From: CAWBYL01 sp963793025
GTDB taxonomy: Bacteria; Actinomycetota; Acidimicrobiia; Acidimicrobiales; Acidimicrobilacustridaceae
Reading direction: 5' to 3'
Assembly: GCA_963793025.1 (NCBI GenBank)
Contig: CAWBYL010000009.1
Coordinates: 124,001 to 188,000 of the forward strand
DNA: 64,000 nucleotides
How positions within the stretch are numbered: position 1 is the first letter of the stretch; the number at the start of each line of letters is the position of its first letter. Position numbers and translations under genes: made by a program. The notes beneath the pieces were generated by a model. That model had not been told where the DNA came from, searched no databases, and was given only the letters and a program-made list of their open reading frames with translations. Shown one piece after another: positions 16,543 through 25,081 of the stretch.

Positions 16543-17628
16543 TCAGGCCAGGGCGGAGAGCACGTCGCTGGCGTGCAACGAGCGGTCGTTGACCGGAGGG
16601 CGCCCGTCGACCGGACCGCCGAGGACGAAGGTGGCGGCGATGTCGACCGCGGCCAGCAGATCGCGCAGGTTGCGGGGCGGGGGGAAGTACTCGTCCTCCG
16701 CGGTGACGCGGACCTCCTCGACCCCTCGGCGGGGTGCCAGACGGGCGATGACGGCCTCGACCAGCTCCTCGGGCGCTGACGCGCCAGCGGTGACCCCGAC
16801 CGTCCCCTGGAGGTCATCGGGGACCTCGGCGGCGCTGTTGACCCGGTGCACCCGCGTACAACCGGCCTGGTGGGCCAGGCTCTCGAGCGCCCGGGTGTTG
16901 GACGAGTTGGCCGAGCCGATGACGACCACGGCGTCGCAACGCGGAGCGATCTCGAGCAGGGCCGACTGGCGGTTGGTCGTGGCGAAGCACAGATCGGAGC
17001 GGCCTGGGACCCACATCTCGGGGAAGCGGTCCCGGGTGGCGTCGAGCACGTCGGACCAGTCGCGGTGGCTCAACGTCGTCTGGGCGAGCAGGGCGACGGG
17101 CTGTTCGAAGGCGGGCAGGCCCCGGACCTCGTCGACCGATTCGACCCGGTGGATGGACTCGGGGGCCACCGCCATCGTGCCCACCGCCTCCTCGTGGCCC
17201 TCGTGGCCCACGTACACGATCTGGTAGCCCTTGCCGGCGCGGACCTTGACCTCGTGATGGACCTTGGTGACCAGTGGGCACACCGCGTCCACGACGTAGC
17301 CACCCTTGGCCTGGGCGGCGGCGACGATCTCGGGCGCCGAACCGTGGGCCGACAACATCAGCGGGCGACCCTCGGGAACGTCGTCGATGTCGTCCACGAA
17401 GACGACGCCGAGGTCCTCGAAGCGCTGCACGACCCGTTGGTTGTGGACGATCTCGTGGTAGCAGTACACCGGAGGCTCGAAGGCCCTGACCATCCAGGCC
17501 AAGGCCTTGATGGCCATCTCGACGCCGGCACAGAACCCTCTCGGAGCCGCCAGCAGCACCACCTCGACCCCGGCCGTCGGGGCCGGATCGGGAGCTGCGT
17601 CGGTCGGGGCGTCGGTCGGGTCCGTCAT
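16543..17628 (-). CDS. ispH: 4-hydroxy-3-methylbut-2-enyl diphosphate reductase (IspH/LytB)
   Basis: Last step of the MEP isoprenoid pathway: reduces HMBPP to IPP and DMAPP using a [4Fe-4S] cluster. The three cluster cysteines are in RGFCAGVEMAI, VDAVCPLVTKVH and SDLCFATTNRQ. The substrate-binding HEIVHNQRVV, SAHGSAPE and SANSSNT motifs are also intact. 361 aa from ATG at 17628. An upstream ATG at 17670 would add 14 residues of low-complexity Pro/Ser sequence. The first 18 or so residues are a Pro/Ala/Asp-rich extension. It is divergent from the DUF512 gene with 98 bp between them, so promoters for both should lie there. Confidence 0.95.
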   Translation of the reverse strand: MTDPTDAPTDAAPDPAPTAGVEVVLLAAPRGFCAGVEMAIKALAWMVRAFEPPVYCYHEIVHNQRVVQRFEDLGVVFVDDIDDVPEGRPLMLSAHGSAPEIVAAAQAKGGYVVDAVCPLVTKVHHEVKVRAGKGYQIVYVGHEGHEEAVGTMAVAPESIHRVESVDEVRGLPAFEQPVALLAQTTLSHRDWSDVLDATRDRFPEMWVPGRSDLCFATTNRQSALLEIAPRCDAVVVIGSANSSNTRALESLAHQAGCTRVHRVNSAAEVPDDLQGTVGVTAGASAPEELVEAVIARLAPRRGVEEVRVTAEDEYFPPPRNLRDLLAAVDIAATFVLGGPVDGRPPVNDRSLHASDVLSALA

Positions 17629-17726
17629 CGATGGCGAGGCTATCGGCGGCGCGTCCGAGGTCGGGCCCAAGGCTCGTGTCCACCGGGCCCCCGAACCGGT
17701 ACCACCCCCCGGTAGCCTGGGACGCC

Positions 17727-19128
17727 ATGTCTTCTCCCCGCGTCGTCAGCGTCGCCCCGCGTCGCCGGCCCAGCGGGCCGGTCTCCAGCCCGGCGACGAG
17801 ATCCTCGCCCTCAACGGCGAGGTCCCCGCGACGTCATCGCCTACCGGCTGCTGACCGACGAGGCCGAGCTGGTCATCGACGTCTCCCGGGGCGGCCTCGA
17901 GATGCAGCTCGAGCTGGACAAGCAGCCGGGGGAGCCCCTCGGAGCCGAGGTGCACTCCGCCTTGTTCGACCAGGTGCGCACCTGCGACAACCACTGCGAG
18001 TTCTGCTTCATCTACCAGCTCCCCCCGGGGATGCGCTCGAGCCTGTACCTGAAGGACGACGACTACCGGCTGTCGTTCCTCTACGGGAACTTCACCACCC
18101 TCACCCGGTTCACCGAGTCCGACCTCGAGCGCGTGGTCACCGAACGGATCTCGCCCTTGCACGTGTCCATCCACGCCACCGATCCCGAGGTGCGGGCCGA
18201 CATGCTGCGCAACCGACGCGGCGCGACCAGCCTCCGCTGGCTCCGGGCTGTGCTCGATCACGGCATCGAGGTGCACGGCCAGATCGTGGTGTGTCCCGAC
18301 CGCAACGACGGTGCCGTCCTCGACGACACCCTCGCCGGGGTCCTCGACCGCTATCCGGAGCTGGCCAGCCTCTGCGTGGTGCCCCTCGGGGTGAGCCGCT
18401 TCAACCCCGAGCCCACCATGCGCCCCCACAGCCGAGACGAGGCGCGTGCGGTCGTCGAGGCCGTCGCCGACTGGCAGGACGTCTACCGTTCGGCGCTCGG
18501 TCACCGGCTCGTGTTCGCGGCCGACGAGTACTACCTGCTCGCCGAGCTCCCGTTTCCGCCCGCCGACGACTACGAGGGCTTCCCCATGCACGAAGACGGC
18601 GTCGGCATGGTGCGCACCTTCGAGCTCGAGTTCAACGGAGCCGTCGACGAGGCCACCGGTGTGGCGACCGGCTTCTTCGCATGGGTCGACGGCGCCCCAC
18701 CCGAGGGCTACCGGGCGCCGCGCACGGCATCGTCCCCGGCCAGCTGCGGATCAGGGGCATCGGGGGCGTCGGCCACGTCGGTGGCCCTGCGGCCGAGCCG
18801 GCGGGCCCCGGTCGCCGTGTTGACGGGGACCTACGGCGCCACGGTCCTCGGGCCACTGGTCGAGTCCCTCGGCCGGGACGACGTGCGGGTGGTCGCCGTC
18901 GACAACGAGTACTTCGGCGGCAACACCGGCGTGGCCGGCCTGCTCACCGGACCGGACCTGGCCCGGGTCCTGGCCGACGCCCCTCGGGGCCACCGCTACC
19001 TGCTGCCGGACGTCTGCCTGTCGCAGGGTCGCTTCCTCGACGGCTCGAGCCCGGATGAGCTCCCCCAGCCGGTGGAGGTCATCCCCACCGACGGGATCGC
19101 CCTGCGTGCCGCTCTGGACGCCCGATGA
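17727..19128 (+). CDS. PDZ + radical-SAM DUF512 family protein, with two frameshifts near the 5' end
   Basis: The ATG at 17727 begins MSSPRVVSVAP. After about 11 codons one base is missing near 17757-17761, and the next frame gives SPAQRAGLQPGDEILALNGEVP, a PDZ carboxylate-binding loop. A second missing C at 17823-17826 shifts to the main frame RDVIAYRLLTDEAELVIDV, which stays open to 19128. The radical-SAM-type cysteines are CDNHCEFCFIYQLP, and SHAWVDG/LTGTYGA features of DUF512 follow. An Ala/Ser-rich linker lies near residue 340 of the long frame. Corrected length is about 465 aa. The function of this family is unknown. It overlaps der by 4 bp, a common arrangement. The first 60 or so residues would be lost if the breaks are real. 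Confidence 0.85.
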
Positions 19129-20453
19129 GCGACACCCGAGAGCCCGACACCGCCGCCCTGCCCGTCGTGGCGGTGGTCGGTCGCCCCAACGTGGGCAAGT
19201 CCACCCTGTTCAACCGGATCGTCGGCCGCCGTGAGGCGATCGTCGAGGAGAAGCCGGGTGTCACCCGCGATCGCAAGGAGGTCGTGGCCGAGTGGCAGGG
19301 TCGCGAGTTCCGCCTGGTCGACACCGGGGGCTGGATGCCGGGCGGTGACACCCTCGACGTCAAGGTGTCGGCCCAGAGCGAGCGGGCCATCGCCGACGCC
19401 GACGCGGTGCTGCTGGTGGTCGACACCACCACGGGGATCACCGAGGAGGACAGCCGCGTCGCCCAGATCCTGCGCCGTGGGGGCAACAAGGTGCTGCTCG
19501 TCACCAACAAGGTCGACGACACGAACCGCGAGGCCAGCACCTGGGAGTTCGTCCGGTTGGGGCTGGGCGACCCCTACCCGGTGAGCGCTCTGCACGGGCG
19601 GGGCACCGGCGATCTGCTCGACGACCTCGTCGCTGCTCTTCCCCCTGCTCCCGAGGAGCCGGTCGAGGAGCCCGAGGAGGGGCCGAAGGTCTTCTCGGTG
19701 GCCATCGTCGGTCGGCCCAACGTGGGCAAGTCGACGTTGTTCAACCGGCTCATCGGCGACGATCGCTCCGTCGTGCACGACATGCCCGGCACCACACGCG
19801 ACACGGTCGACACCATCGTCGACACCCCCGACGGCCCCGTGCGCTTCGTCGACACGGCGGGCATGCGGCGACGCAGCAAGATCGACGAGGGCACTGAGTA
19901 CTACTCGCTGGTCAGGGCCCTCCAGGCCATCGACCTGGCCGACGTGGCCCTGCTCGTGATCGACAGCACCATCGGGGTCACCGCCCAGGACCAGCGTCTG
20001 GCCGAGCGGGTCGACGCCGCCGGCTGCCCCATCGTCGTGCTCCTCAACAAATGGGAGCTCCTCGACGAGGAGGCCCACGACGACCTCAGCTACCAGATCA
20101 CCCAACGGCTCCACTTCATCGGCGAGTCACCCGTGCTGAAGATCAGCGCCCTGTCGGGCAAGGGCGTGCACCGGCTCCTTCCGGCGCTGGCCGGCACCAT
20201 CGACGACTACCACCGCAGAGTGCCGACCCGGAAGGTCAACCAGGTGCTGCGGGCCGCGCAGTCGGCCCAGCCCGCCCCCCACGGCGGCCGGGTGCTCTAC
20301 GCGACCCAGGGCGCCACCGACCCGCCGACGTTCACCCTGTTCGCCAACAAGGAGCTCCCGGCGCCGTACCTGCGCTACCTCGAGCGCTCCCTCCGCGAAG
20401 CGTTCGACATGGGATCCACCCCCATCAAGCTCCGAGTCCGCAAGCGCGACTGA
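19125..20453 (+). CDS. der: Ribosome-assembly GTPase Der (EngA)
   Basis: 442 aa with two tandem GTPase domains and a C-terminal KH-like domain, the unmistakable Der architecture. Each G domain has a P-loop GRPNVGKSTLFNR, a Thr-containing switch (PGVTRD and PGTTRD), a G3 box (DTGGW and DTAGM) and an NKxD motif (NKVDD and NKWE, the second with Glu in place of Asp). KH domain residues lie from about 355 (FTLFANKELPAPYLRYLERSLR). Der acts in 50S subunit maturation. Its start overlaps the DUF512 stop. It is convergent with the thiamine-binding gene, and a 45-bp palindrome fills the intergenic gap. Confidence 0.96.
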   Translation: MSDTREPDTAALPVVAVVGRPNVGKSTLFNRIVGRREAIVEEKPGVTRDRKEVVAEWQGREFRLVDTGGWMPGGDTLDVKVSAQSERAIADADAVLLVVDTTTGITEEDSRVAQILRRGGNKVLLVTNKVDDTNREASTWEFVRLGLGDPYPVSALHGRGTGDLLDDLVAALPPAPEEPVEEPEEGPKVFSVAIVGRPNVGKSTLFNRLIGDDRSVVHDMPGTTRDTVDTIVDTPDGPVRFVDTAGMRRRSKIDEGTEYYSLVRALQAIDLADVALLVIDSTIGVTAQDQRLAERVDAAGCPIVVLLNKWELLDEEAHDDLSYQITQRLHFIGESPVLKISALSGKGVHRLLPALAGTIDDYHRRVPTRKVNQVLRAAQSAQPAPHGGRVLYATQGATDPPTFTLFANKELPAPYLRYLERSLREAFDMGSTPIKLRVRKRD

Positions 20454-20473
20454 CTCCGCCACACCATCGCCCG

Positions 20474-20518
20474 AGCTGGCTCCGTTCGTAACGGAATCCG
20501 TTACGAACGGAGCCAGCT
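20474..20518 (+). terminator. Perfect 45-bp palindrome between convergent genes (candidate bidirectional terminator)
   Basis: Two 22-bp perfectly complementary arms flank a single central A at 20496. The half-site core is GGCTCCGTTCGTAACGGA. It occupies the gap between the ends of der (+) and the thiamine-binding gene (-), as expected for a bidirectional terminator, but no T run follows on either strand. An almost identical core recurs at 45824-45876 with different but self-complementary outer arms. Confidence 0.6.
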
Positions 20519-20563
20519 TCGGGGGGTTGGGGAGTGTCGGTGGTCAGGGGGGCGGGGGGGGTG

Positions 20564-20857
20564 TCAGTCGGTGAGGTGGGCCTCGACGGCGGCGACCTTG
20601 GCGTGGAGCGCATCCTCGACGCCGGGGCGGTGGTCGATCTTCACCACCACGCTGACCCGCGGAGCCGACTCGGCCACGGTGTCCACACAGGCCTTCAGGA
20701 GGGCCATCACCTCGTCCCAGTCGCCTTCCACGTTGGTGAACATGGCGTTGGTCTCGTTGGGCAGGCCGCTCTCGCGGACGAGGCGGACCGCGCCGGCCAC
20801 CGACGAGCTCACCGAGTCGCCGACACCGAGCGGAGTGATGGAGAAGGCCGCGATCAT
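20564..20857 (-). CDS. MTH1187/YkoF-family thiamine-binding protein
   Basis: 97 aa from ATG at 20857. It begins MIAAFSITPLGVGDSVSSSV and contains TNAMFTNVEGDWDEVMALLKACVDTV, both hallmarks of the UPF0045/MTH1187 family. These are small ferredoxin-like homotetramers that bind thiamine or hydroxymethylpyrimidine, and are proposed to act as vitamin-binding chaperones or sensors. The KIDHRPGVEDAL segment is the usual C-terminal strand and helix. No thiamine pathway gene is adjacent. The gene is convergent with der and divergent from the following SDR gene, 133 bp away. Confidence 0.88.
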   Translation of the reverse strand: MIAAFSITPLGVGDSVSSSVAGAVRLVRESGLPNETNAMFTNVEGDWDEVMALLKACVDTVAESAPRVSVVVKIDHRPGVEDALHAKVAAVEAHLTD

Positions 20858-20990
20858 GCCGCCATGGTCGCGTGCGCCGGAGCGCACCTGCTCGTCATCG
20901 TGTCCCGGTCGGGGTGGCCGCCGTGTCCCGGTCGGGTGGGGCGCTCGGTTCGCGATGGTTCCGGCCGCTGTGCTCGGCCAGGATGACGGC

Positions 20991-21938
20991 ATGGGGAACT
21001 CATGCAGTGGGAAGGTCGCGCTCGTCACCGGAGCCAGTCGGGGGATCGGCCGGGCCATCGCCATCCGGCTGGCGGCCGAGGGGGCCTCGGTCGCCATCTG
21101 TTCGCGACCGCAGCCCGGCCTGGCCGCGCTGGGCACGCTCGACGCCGCCGTGGAGGAGCTGCGAGCGCTCGGTGGGCCGGTCGTCGCCGTGCCCTTCGAC
21201 CTGGCCGACCCTGACGTCGGCCGGGACGACCTGGTCGACATCGTCGAGGCTGAGCTCGGTCCGGTCGACATCCTGGTCAACAACGCCGCCGCGGGCGGGT
21301 ACAAGCCGTTCCTCGACTGGTCCGACCGGGCCATCGACCGGGTCCTGCAGCTCAACTTCTGGGCGCCGTGGCACCTGACCCGCCGCACGCTGCCGGGGAT
21401 GCGGGCCCGAGGCGCCGGCTGGATCATCAACCTGTCCTCGGCCTCGGCCATCCCGCCGACCGGCCCTCCCTTCCCGGCGACCGCTCCGGCGGCCCTCGGC
21501 ACGATCTACGGCGGGACCAAGGCGTTCCTCGATCGCTGGACTGCCAGCCTGGCGGCCGAGGTGGCCGCCGACGGCATCGCCGTCAACACGCTGGCTCCGC
21601 AGGCGGCGGCCGCCACCGAGGTGCTGCTCGAGTACTCGGACCTGCCCGACTACCTCTACGAGCCGCTCGAGACGATGGCCGAGGCCGCCCTGGCCCTGGC
21701 CACGGCCGACCCGAGCGTGCTGACGGCCCGCATCTCCTACAGCCTCGCCCTCCTGGTCGAGCTCGGACGGCCCACCTACGACCTCAGGGGCGAGGAGCCG
21801 CTCGACGACTGGGCGCCGGCGCTCCTTCCCGAGCGCATCGCCCGCATGGAGGCCCACGCCCGGGGCGAGCTGGCCGACGCCGTGGCGTCGACCATCGCAT
21901 CGATCGACGAGAAGGTGCCTCGGGCCGGCGGCGACTGA
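20991..21938 (+). CDS. Short-chain dehydrogenase/reductase
   Basis: 315 aa from ATG at 20991. The Rossmann motif is TGASRGIGRAIAIRLAAEG (TGxxxGIG), NNAA follows in DILVNNAAAGG, and the catalytic Ser and Tyr-x3-Lys are NLSSASA and YGGTKAF. It is longer than the typical 250 aa. The excess is a C-terminal extension of about 60 residues (LEYSDLPDYLYEPLETMAEA onward) that includes ARISYSLALLVELGRPTYDLRG. That extension resembles SDRs acting on acyl-CoA or steroid-like substrates. The cofactor is not certain: the residue after the second strand (CSRPQPG) suggests NADP. No obvious partner gene nearby. Confidence 0.85.
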   Translation: MGNSCSGKVALVTGASRGIGRAIAIRLAAEGASVAICSRPQPGLAALGTLDAAVEELRALGGPVVAVPFDLADPDVGRDDLVDIVEAELGPVDILVNNAAAGGYKPFLDWSDRAIDRVLQLNFWAPWHLTRRTLPGMRARGAGWIINLSSASAIPPTGPPFPATAPAALGTIYGGTKAFLDRWTASLAAEVAADGIAVNTLAPQAAAATEVLLEYSDLPDYLYEPLETMAEAALALATADPSVLTARISYSLALLVELGRPTYDLRGEEPLDDWAPALLPERIARMEAHARGELADAVASTIASIDEKVPRAGGD

Positions 21939-21994
21939 ATCCCGCCGGCCTCGATCCGGGCGGTCGTGGCGGATGGAGGGCTACCATCCGACCG

Positions 21995-23071
21995 ATGGAC
22001 CAGCCATGGCTGTTGGTGCTGGCGGCGGCGGCGGTCGCGGCGGCGGCGGTGTGGGCCCGATCGGCCCGATACCGCCAGCGCCAGGTCCGCCGCAACGTGA
22101 ACGGCGGCGCTGATCCCGACGTCGTCGCCCTCGTGCGCTCCGACCTGCGCAAGGACACCCTGAACGCGTGCATGTGGCTTCTCGTCGCCGCCACCTCGTT
22201 GGTCATGTCCTTCCGTACCGACACCTCGGCCACCGTGGTGCTCCTGGTTCTCATCGTCCCGGCGGTCGTGTCCGTCGTCCTCGGTCGCAACTTCGTGGCT
22301 GAGGCGCGGGTGGCCCAGGCTCGGGGGGAGCTCGAGCGGCGAGCCGCCGAGGTGCTCAGCCAGCAGGAGCTCGCCCCGCGGCGGTGGGCCGCTCGCCTCG
22401 CTCCCGAGGACCTCCCCGACGTCACCGGATTCGAGATCGGCCGCGTCTACCAGGCCGGTTCGGGGATGATGGCGGGCGACTTCTATGACCTCGTCCGCCT
22501 GTCGCCGACACGGCTGGCCGCGGTCATCGGCGACGTCTCCGGACACGGTATCGAGCCGGCCATCACCGCCTTCCAGGCCAAGTACCTGCTCCGGGTCTTC
22601 CTCCGCCAGTACCGCGACCCGGCCCAGGCGCTCGAGGAGCTGAACGCCCAGATGTCGGCGGTGGGCCGCCCCGAGGAGTTCATCAGCCTCTGTGTGGTGG
22701 TGTTCGACACGGCGGCCGGCACCCTGCGCCACGCCTCGGCGGGCCATCCGGCCACCTGGCTGTGGCACGGGCGTGAGGTCCGACCGCTCCGGGCCACCGG
22801 GCCGGTCCTCATGATCGACCCGAACGCCGAGTACACGAGCCGCGAGCGCAGCCTGGACTCGGGCGATCTGTGCCTGCTCTACACCGACGGGCTGTCCGAG
22901 GTGCGGGACAAGGGCCAGCTGTTCGGCGAGGACAGAGTGGCCTCCATCGTGCGCCGTGATCCGGGGGTCCCGGCCGACGTACTGTGCAAGTCCCTGCTCG
23001 AGGCGGCCAGTGACTTCTCGAGCGGGCCCCTCCCTGATGACATCGCCATCCTCGCCATCCGTCGCGACTGA
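21995..23071 (+). CDS. Membrane-anchored PP2C/SpoIIE-type serine phosphatase (RsbU-like)
   Basis: 358 aa from ATG at 21995. Two or three hydrophobic segments in the first 110 residues (DQPWLLVLAAAAVAAAAV, then LNACMWLLVAATSLVM, then VVLLVLIVPAVVSVVLG) anchor it in the membrane. A helical linker precedes a SpoIIE-type phosphatase domain with the metal-binding AGDFYDLVRL, IGDVSGHGIEPAI, ASAGHPATWLW and YTDGLSEVRD motifs and a terminal LPDDIAILAIR. Such proteins dephosphorylate anti-anti-sigma factors in general stress signalling. There is no GAF or PAS input domain, so the membrane region may be the sensor. No anti-sigma partner lies adjacent. Confidence 0.9.
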   Translation: MDQPWLLVLAAAAVAAAAVWARSARYRQRQVRRNVNGGADPDVVALVRSDLRKDTLNACMWLLVAATSLVMSFRTDTSATVVLLVLIVPAVVSVVLGRNFVAEARVAQARGELERRAAEVLSQQELAPRRWAARLAPEDLPDVTGFEIGRVYQAGSGMMAGDFYDLVRLSPTRLAAVIGDVSGHGIEPAITAFQAKYLLRVFLRQYRDPAQALEELNAQMSAVGRPEEFISLCVVVFDTAAGTLRHASAGHPATWLWHGREVRPLRATGPVLMIDPNAEYTSRERSLDSGDLCLLYTDGLSEVRDKGQLFGEDRVASIVRRDPGVPADVLCKSLLEAASDFSSGPLPDDIAILAIRRD

Positions 23072-23112
23072 CCCCTCCGCCGCTCACCGCGCCGCGGCGA
23101 CCGGAGCGTGGC

Positions 23113-23316
23113 GTGCCCTGGTGTGAGGACTGCAGCAAGTTCTGGAACCCCAACACCCTCCCGCCCGACGGCACCTGCCCGTCGTGCGGCCGGATGATCG
23201 GTGACCCGCCCGACACGCAACGGGTTCCGTGGCACTTCTGGATCCTGATCGCCGCGGCGGCGATCTACCTCGGGTGGCGGGCCATCCAGGGGATCGAGTG
23301 GCTGATAAGCCGCTGA
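23113..23316 (+). CDS. Small zinc-ribbon membrane protein (67 aa)
   Basis: A GTG start gives a 67-residue protein with CEDC at the N-terminus and CPSCGRM at about residues 23-29, forming a four-Cys zinc ribbon. A single membrane helix (HFWILIAAAAIYLGWRAI) follows near residues 41-58. It sits between the phosphatase and the monooxygenase, and its 3' end overlaps the probable GTG start of the latter by 19 bp. Function unknown: a zinc-ribbon/TM arrangement is common in small actinobacterial proteins. The reading frame is well supported by codon use and by the cysteine spacing. Confidence 0.75.
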   Translation: MPWCEDCSKFWNPNTLPPDGTCPSCGRMIGDPPDTQRVPWHFWILIAAAAIYLGWRAIQGIEWLISR

Positions 23317-24839
23317 GCAACGAGGCGGCCGCGGCCGGAGGCGTCGGGGTGGTCGATGTCGCGGTGATCGGCGCCGGTTTCGGAGGGCTCGGCGCGGCGG
23401 TGGCGCTGCAGACGGCCGGTTTCGACTCGTTCGTCGTCCTGGAACGGGCAGACCGCGTGGGGGGCACGTGGCGGGACAACACCTATCCGGGGTGCGCCTG
23501 TGACATCCCCAGCCACCTGTACTCGTTCTCCTTCCACCAGAACCCGGCTTGGACGCGCAGCTATCCCGCTCAGCCGGAGATCGAGGCCTACCTGGGCGGT
23601 GTGGTCGACCGGTTCGCACTGGCGTCGCACCTCCGCCTGGGTGTCGGCGTCGCCGCCCTGCACTGGGACGAGGTGGCCGCCTCCTGGCGGATCGTCCTCG
23701 ACGACGGCGCCGACGTGTGGGCCCGCTTCGTGATCTCGGCCACCGGGCCGCTGAGCCGACCACTGGTACCGGACATCGCGGGCCTCGACAGGTTCGCCGG
23801 CACCACGTTCCACTCGGCTCGCTGGCGCCACGACCACGACCTTGCCGGGGAGCGGGTGGGCGTGGTGGGAACCGGGGCGTCGGCGGTCCAGCTGGTGCCT
23901 CAGATCGCGCCGGTGGCCGCGAGGACGACCGTCTTCCAACGCACCGCCCCCTGGGTGATGCCACGAGACGATCGCCCGTCCCCGGAGTGGCGGCGTCGCC
24001 TGTACGCCCGGGTGCCGTTCCTGCAGCGCCTCCATCGGTGGCGGATCTACGTCTCGCTCGAGATGGTGGTGACCGCCCTGATCGGGCGCGGCCGGGTCGG
24101 TCGCCTCGTCTCCGAAGGGATCCGGCGGCGCGGGTTGGCGCACCTCGCCGCCAGCGTGGCCGACCCCGAGCGGCGGGCCCTGCTCACCCCGTCGTACGCG
24201 CCGGGGTGCAAAAGGCTGGTGATCGCCAGCGACTGGTATCCGGCCCTGGAGCGCTCCGACGTCGAGCTGGTGACGGAGTCGATCATCGAGGTGGTTCCCG
24301 AGGGCGTGCGCACCGCCGACGGGGCTCTGCACCCGCTCGACACCCTCGTGCTGGCCACCGGTTTCGCGGCCACCGAGTTCCCCGCGCCCATGCGGATCTT
24401 CGGTCGCGACGGCGTCGAGATCGCCCGCCACTGGGACGACGGCGCCCGCACCCACCTGGGCATCACGGTGAGCGGCTTCCCGAACCTGTTCCTGATCGTC
24501 GGCCCCGGTACCGGCCTCGGGCACAGCTCGCTGGTGTTCATGATCGAGGCCCAGCTCAACCACGTCATCGGCGCGCTCTGCTCGGCCCGTTCCACGGGCG
24601 TCGCCGCCTACGAGCTGCGTCGCGACGTGGAGGCCCGGTCCTACGAGGAGCTGCAGGAGCGGGTGAGCCACACCGTCTGGAGCTCGGGCTGTTCGAGCTG
24701 GTACCGGTCGGCCGACGGTCGGGTGGACACGCTGTGGCCGGGCTCCACCATCGAGTACTGGTGGCGCACTCGTCGCTTCGATCCCCAGCTCTATGAACCG
24801 AGGCCCCGCCGATTCGGTGAGGGGCCTGCCGCTCGCTAA
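23298..24839 (+). CDS. Flavin-dependent monooxygenase, Baeyer-Villiger type
   Basis: 513 aa from GTG at 23298. The FAD-binding fingerprint is VAVIGAGFGGLGAAVAL, followed by GGTWRDNTYPGCACDIPSHL, a strong BVMO/flavin monooxygenase motif. The BVMO-type FxGxxxHxxxW is FAGTTFHSARW, and the NADPH Rossmann motif is VGVVGTGASAVQLVPQIA. VLATGF precedes the C-terminal domain. It should oxidise ketones or sulfides using NADPH and oxygen. It is somewhat shorter than canonical cyclohexanone monooxygenases, but this is common in actinobacterial paralogues. The start was chosen because translation upstream in this frame has no better start and because it overlaps the preceding small gene. Confidence 0.88.
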   Translation: MADKPLSNEAAAAGGVGVVDVAVIGAGFGGLGAAVALQTAGFDSFVVLERADRVGGTWRDNTYPGCACDIPSHLYSFSFHQNPAWTRSYPAQPEIEAYLGGVVDRFALASHLRLGVGVAALHWDEVAASWRIVLDDGADVWARFVISATGPLSRPLVPDIAGLDRFAGTTFHSARWRHDHDLAGERVGVVGTGASAVQLVPQIAPVAARTTVFQRTAPWVMPRDDRPSPEWRRRLYARVPFLQRLHRWRIYVSLEMVVTALIGRGRVGRLVSEGIRRRGLAHLAASVADPERRALLTPSYAPGCKRLVIASDWYPALERSDVELVTESIIEVVPEGVRTADGALHPLDTLVLATGFAATEFPAPMRIFGRDGVEIARHWDDGARTHLGITVSGFPNLFLIVGPGTGLGHSSLVFMIEAQLNHVIGALCSARSTGVAAYELRRDVEARSYEELQERVSHTVWSSGCSSWYRSADGRVDTLWPGSTIEYWWRTRRFDPQLYEPRPRRFGEGPAAR

Positions 24840-24852
24840 GGTGTCCGGTCCA

Positions 24853-24930
24853 CGGGCTGTGGCGCAGCTTGGTTAGCGCGTCGGTCTGGGGGACCGAAGG
24901 TCGTGGGTTCGAATCCCGCCAGCCCGACCA
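24853..24930 (+). tRNA. tRNA-Pro (anticodon GGG), CCA encoded
   Basis: The acceptor stem CGGGCTG (24853-24859) pairs with CAGCCCG (24920-24926). A D-arm GCGC...GCGC, an anticodon stem TCGGT/ACCGA with loop CTGGGGG (anticodon GGG at 24888-24890) and a T-arm GTGGG-TTCGAAT-CCCGC complete the cloverleaf. The discriminator is A24927 and the terminal CCA is encoded at 24928-24930. Length is 78 nt. It reads CCC and CCU proline codons. Confidence 0.97.
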
Positions 24931-24944
24931 GAAAACCCCTGCTC

Positions 24945-24974
24945 AGAGGCCCTTCCGACATCGGGAGGGCCTCT
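24945..24974 (+). terminator. Hairpin terminator downstream of tRNA-Pro
   Basis: AGAGGCCCTTCCGA pairs with TCGGGAGGGCCTCT (14-bp stem with one G-T wobble and a 2-nt loop), beginning 15 bp after the tRNA 3' end. It is followed by TGCGTT rather than a long T run, as often in very GC-rich actinobacteria. Confidence 0.7.
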
Positions 24975-25081
24975 TGCGTTCCCCCGATGTCAGCGGGTCG
25001 GGGAGCGTCCCGCCCTGCAAGCGGACCGATTCCTGGCTAGGAGGAGCGGGAACCGGTTGTCGGTGGGTGCCGCGGCGCCGG

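Noticed and set aside
17631..19058. 475-codon plus frame overlapping the DUF512 gene
   Set aside because: Only its first few codons (MSSPRVVSVAP) belong to the gene. The rest is an out-of-frame read of the radical-SAM region, Arg- and Pro-rich with no motif.
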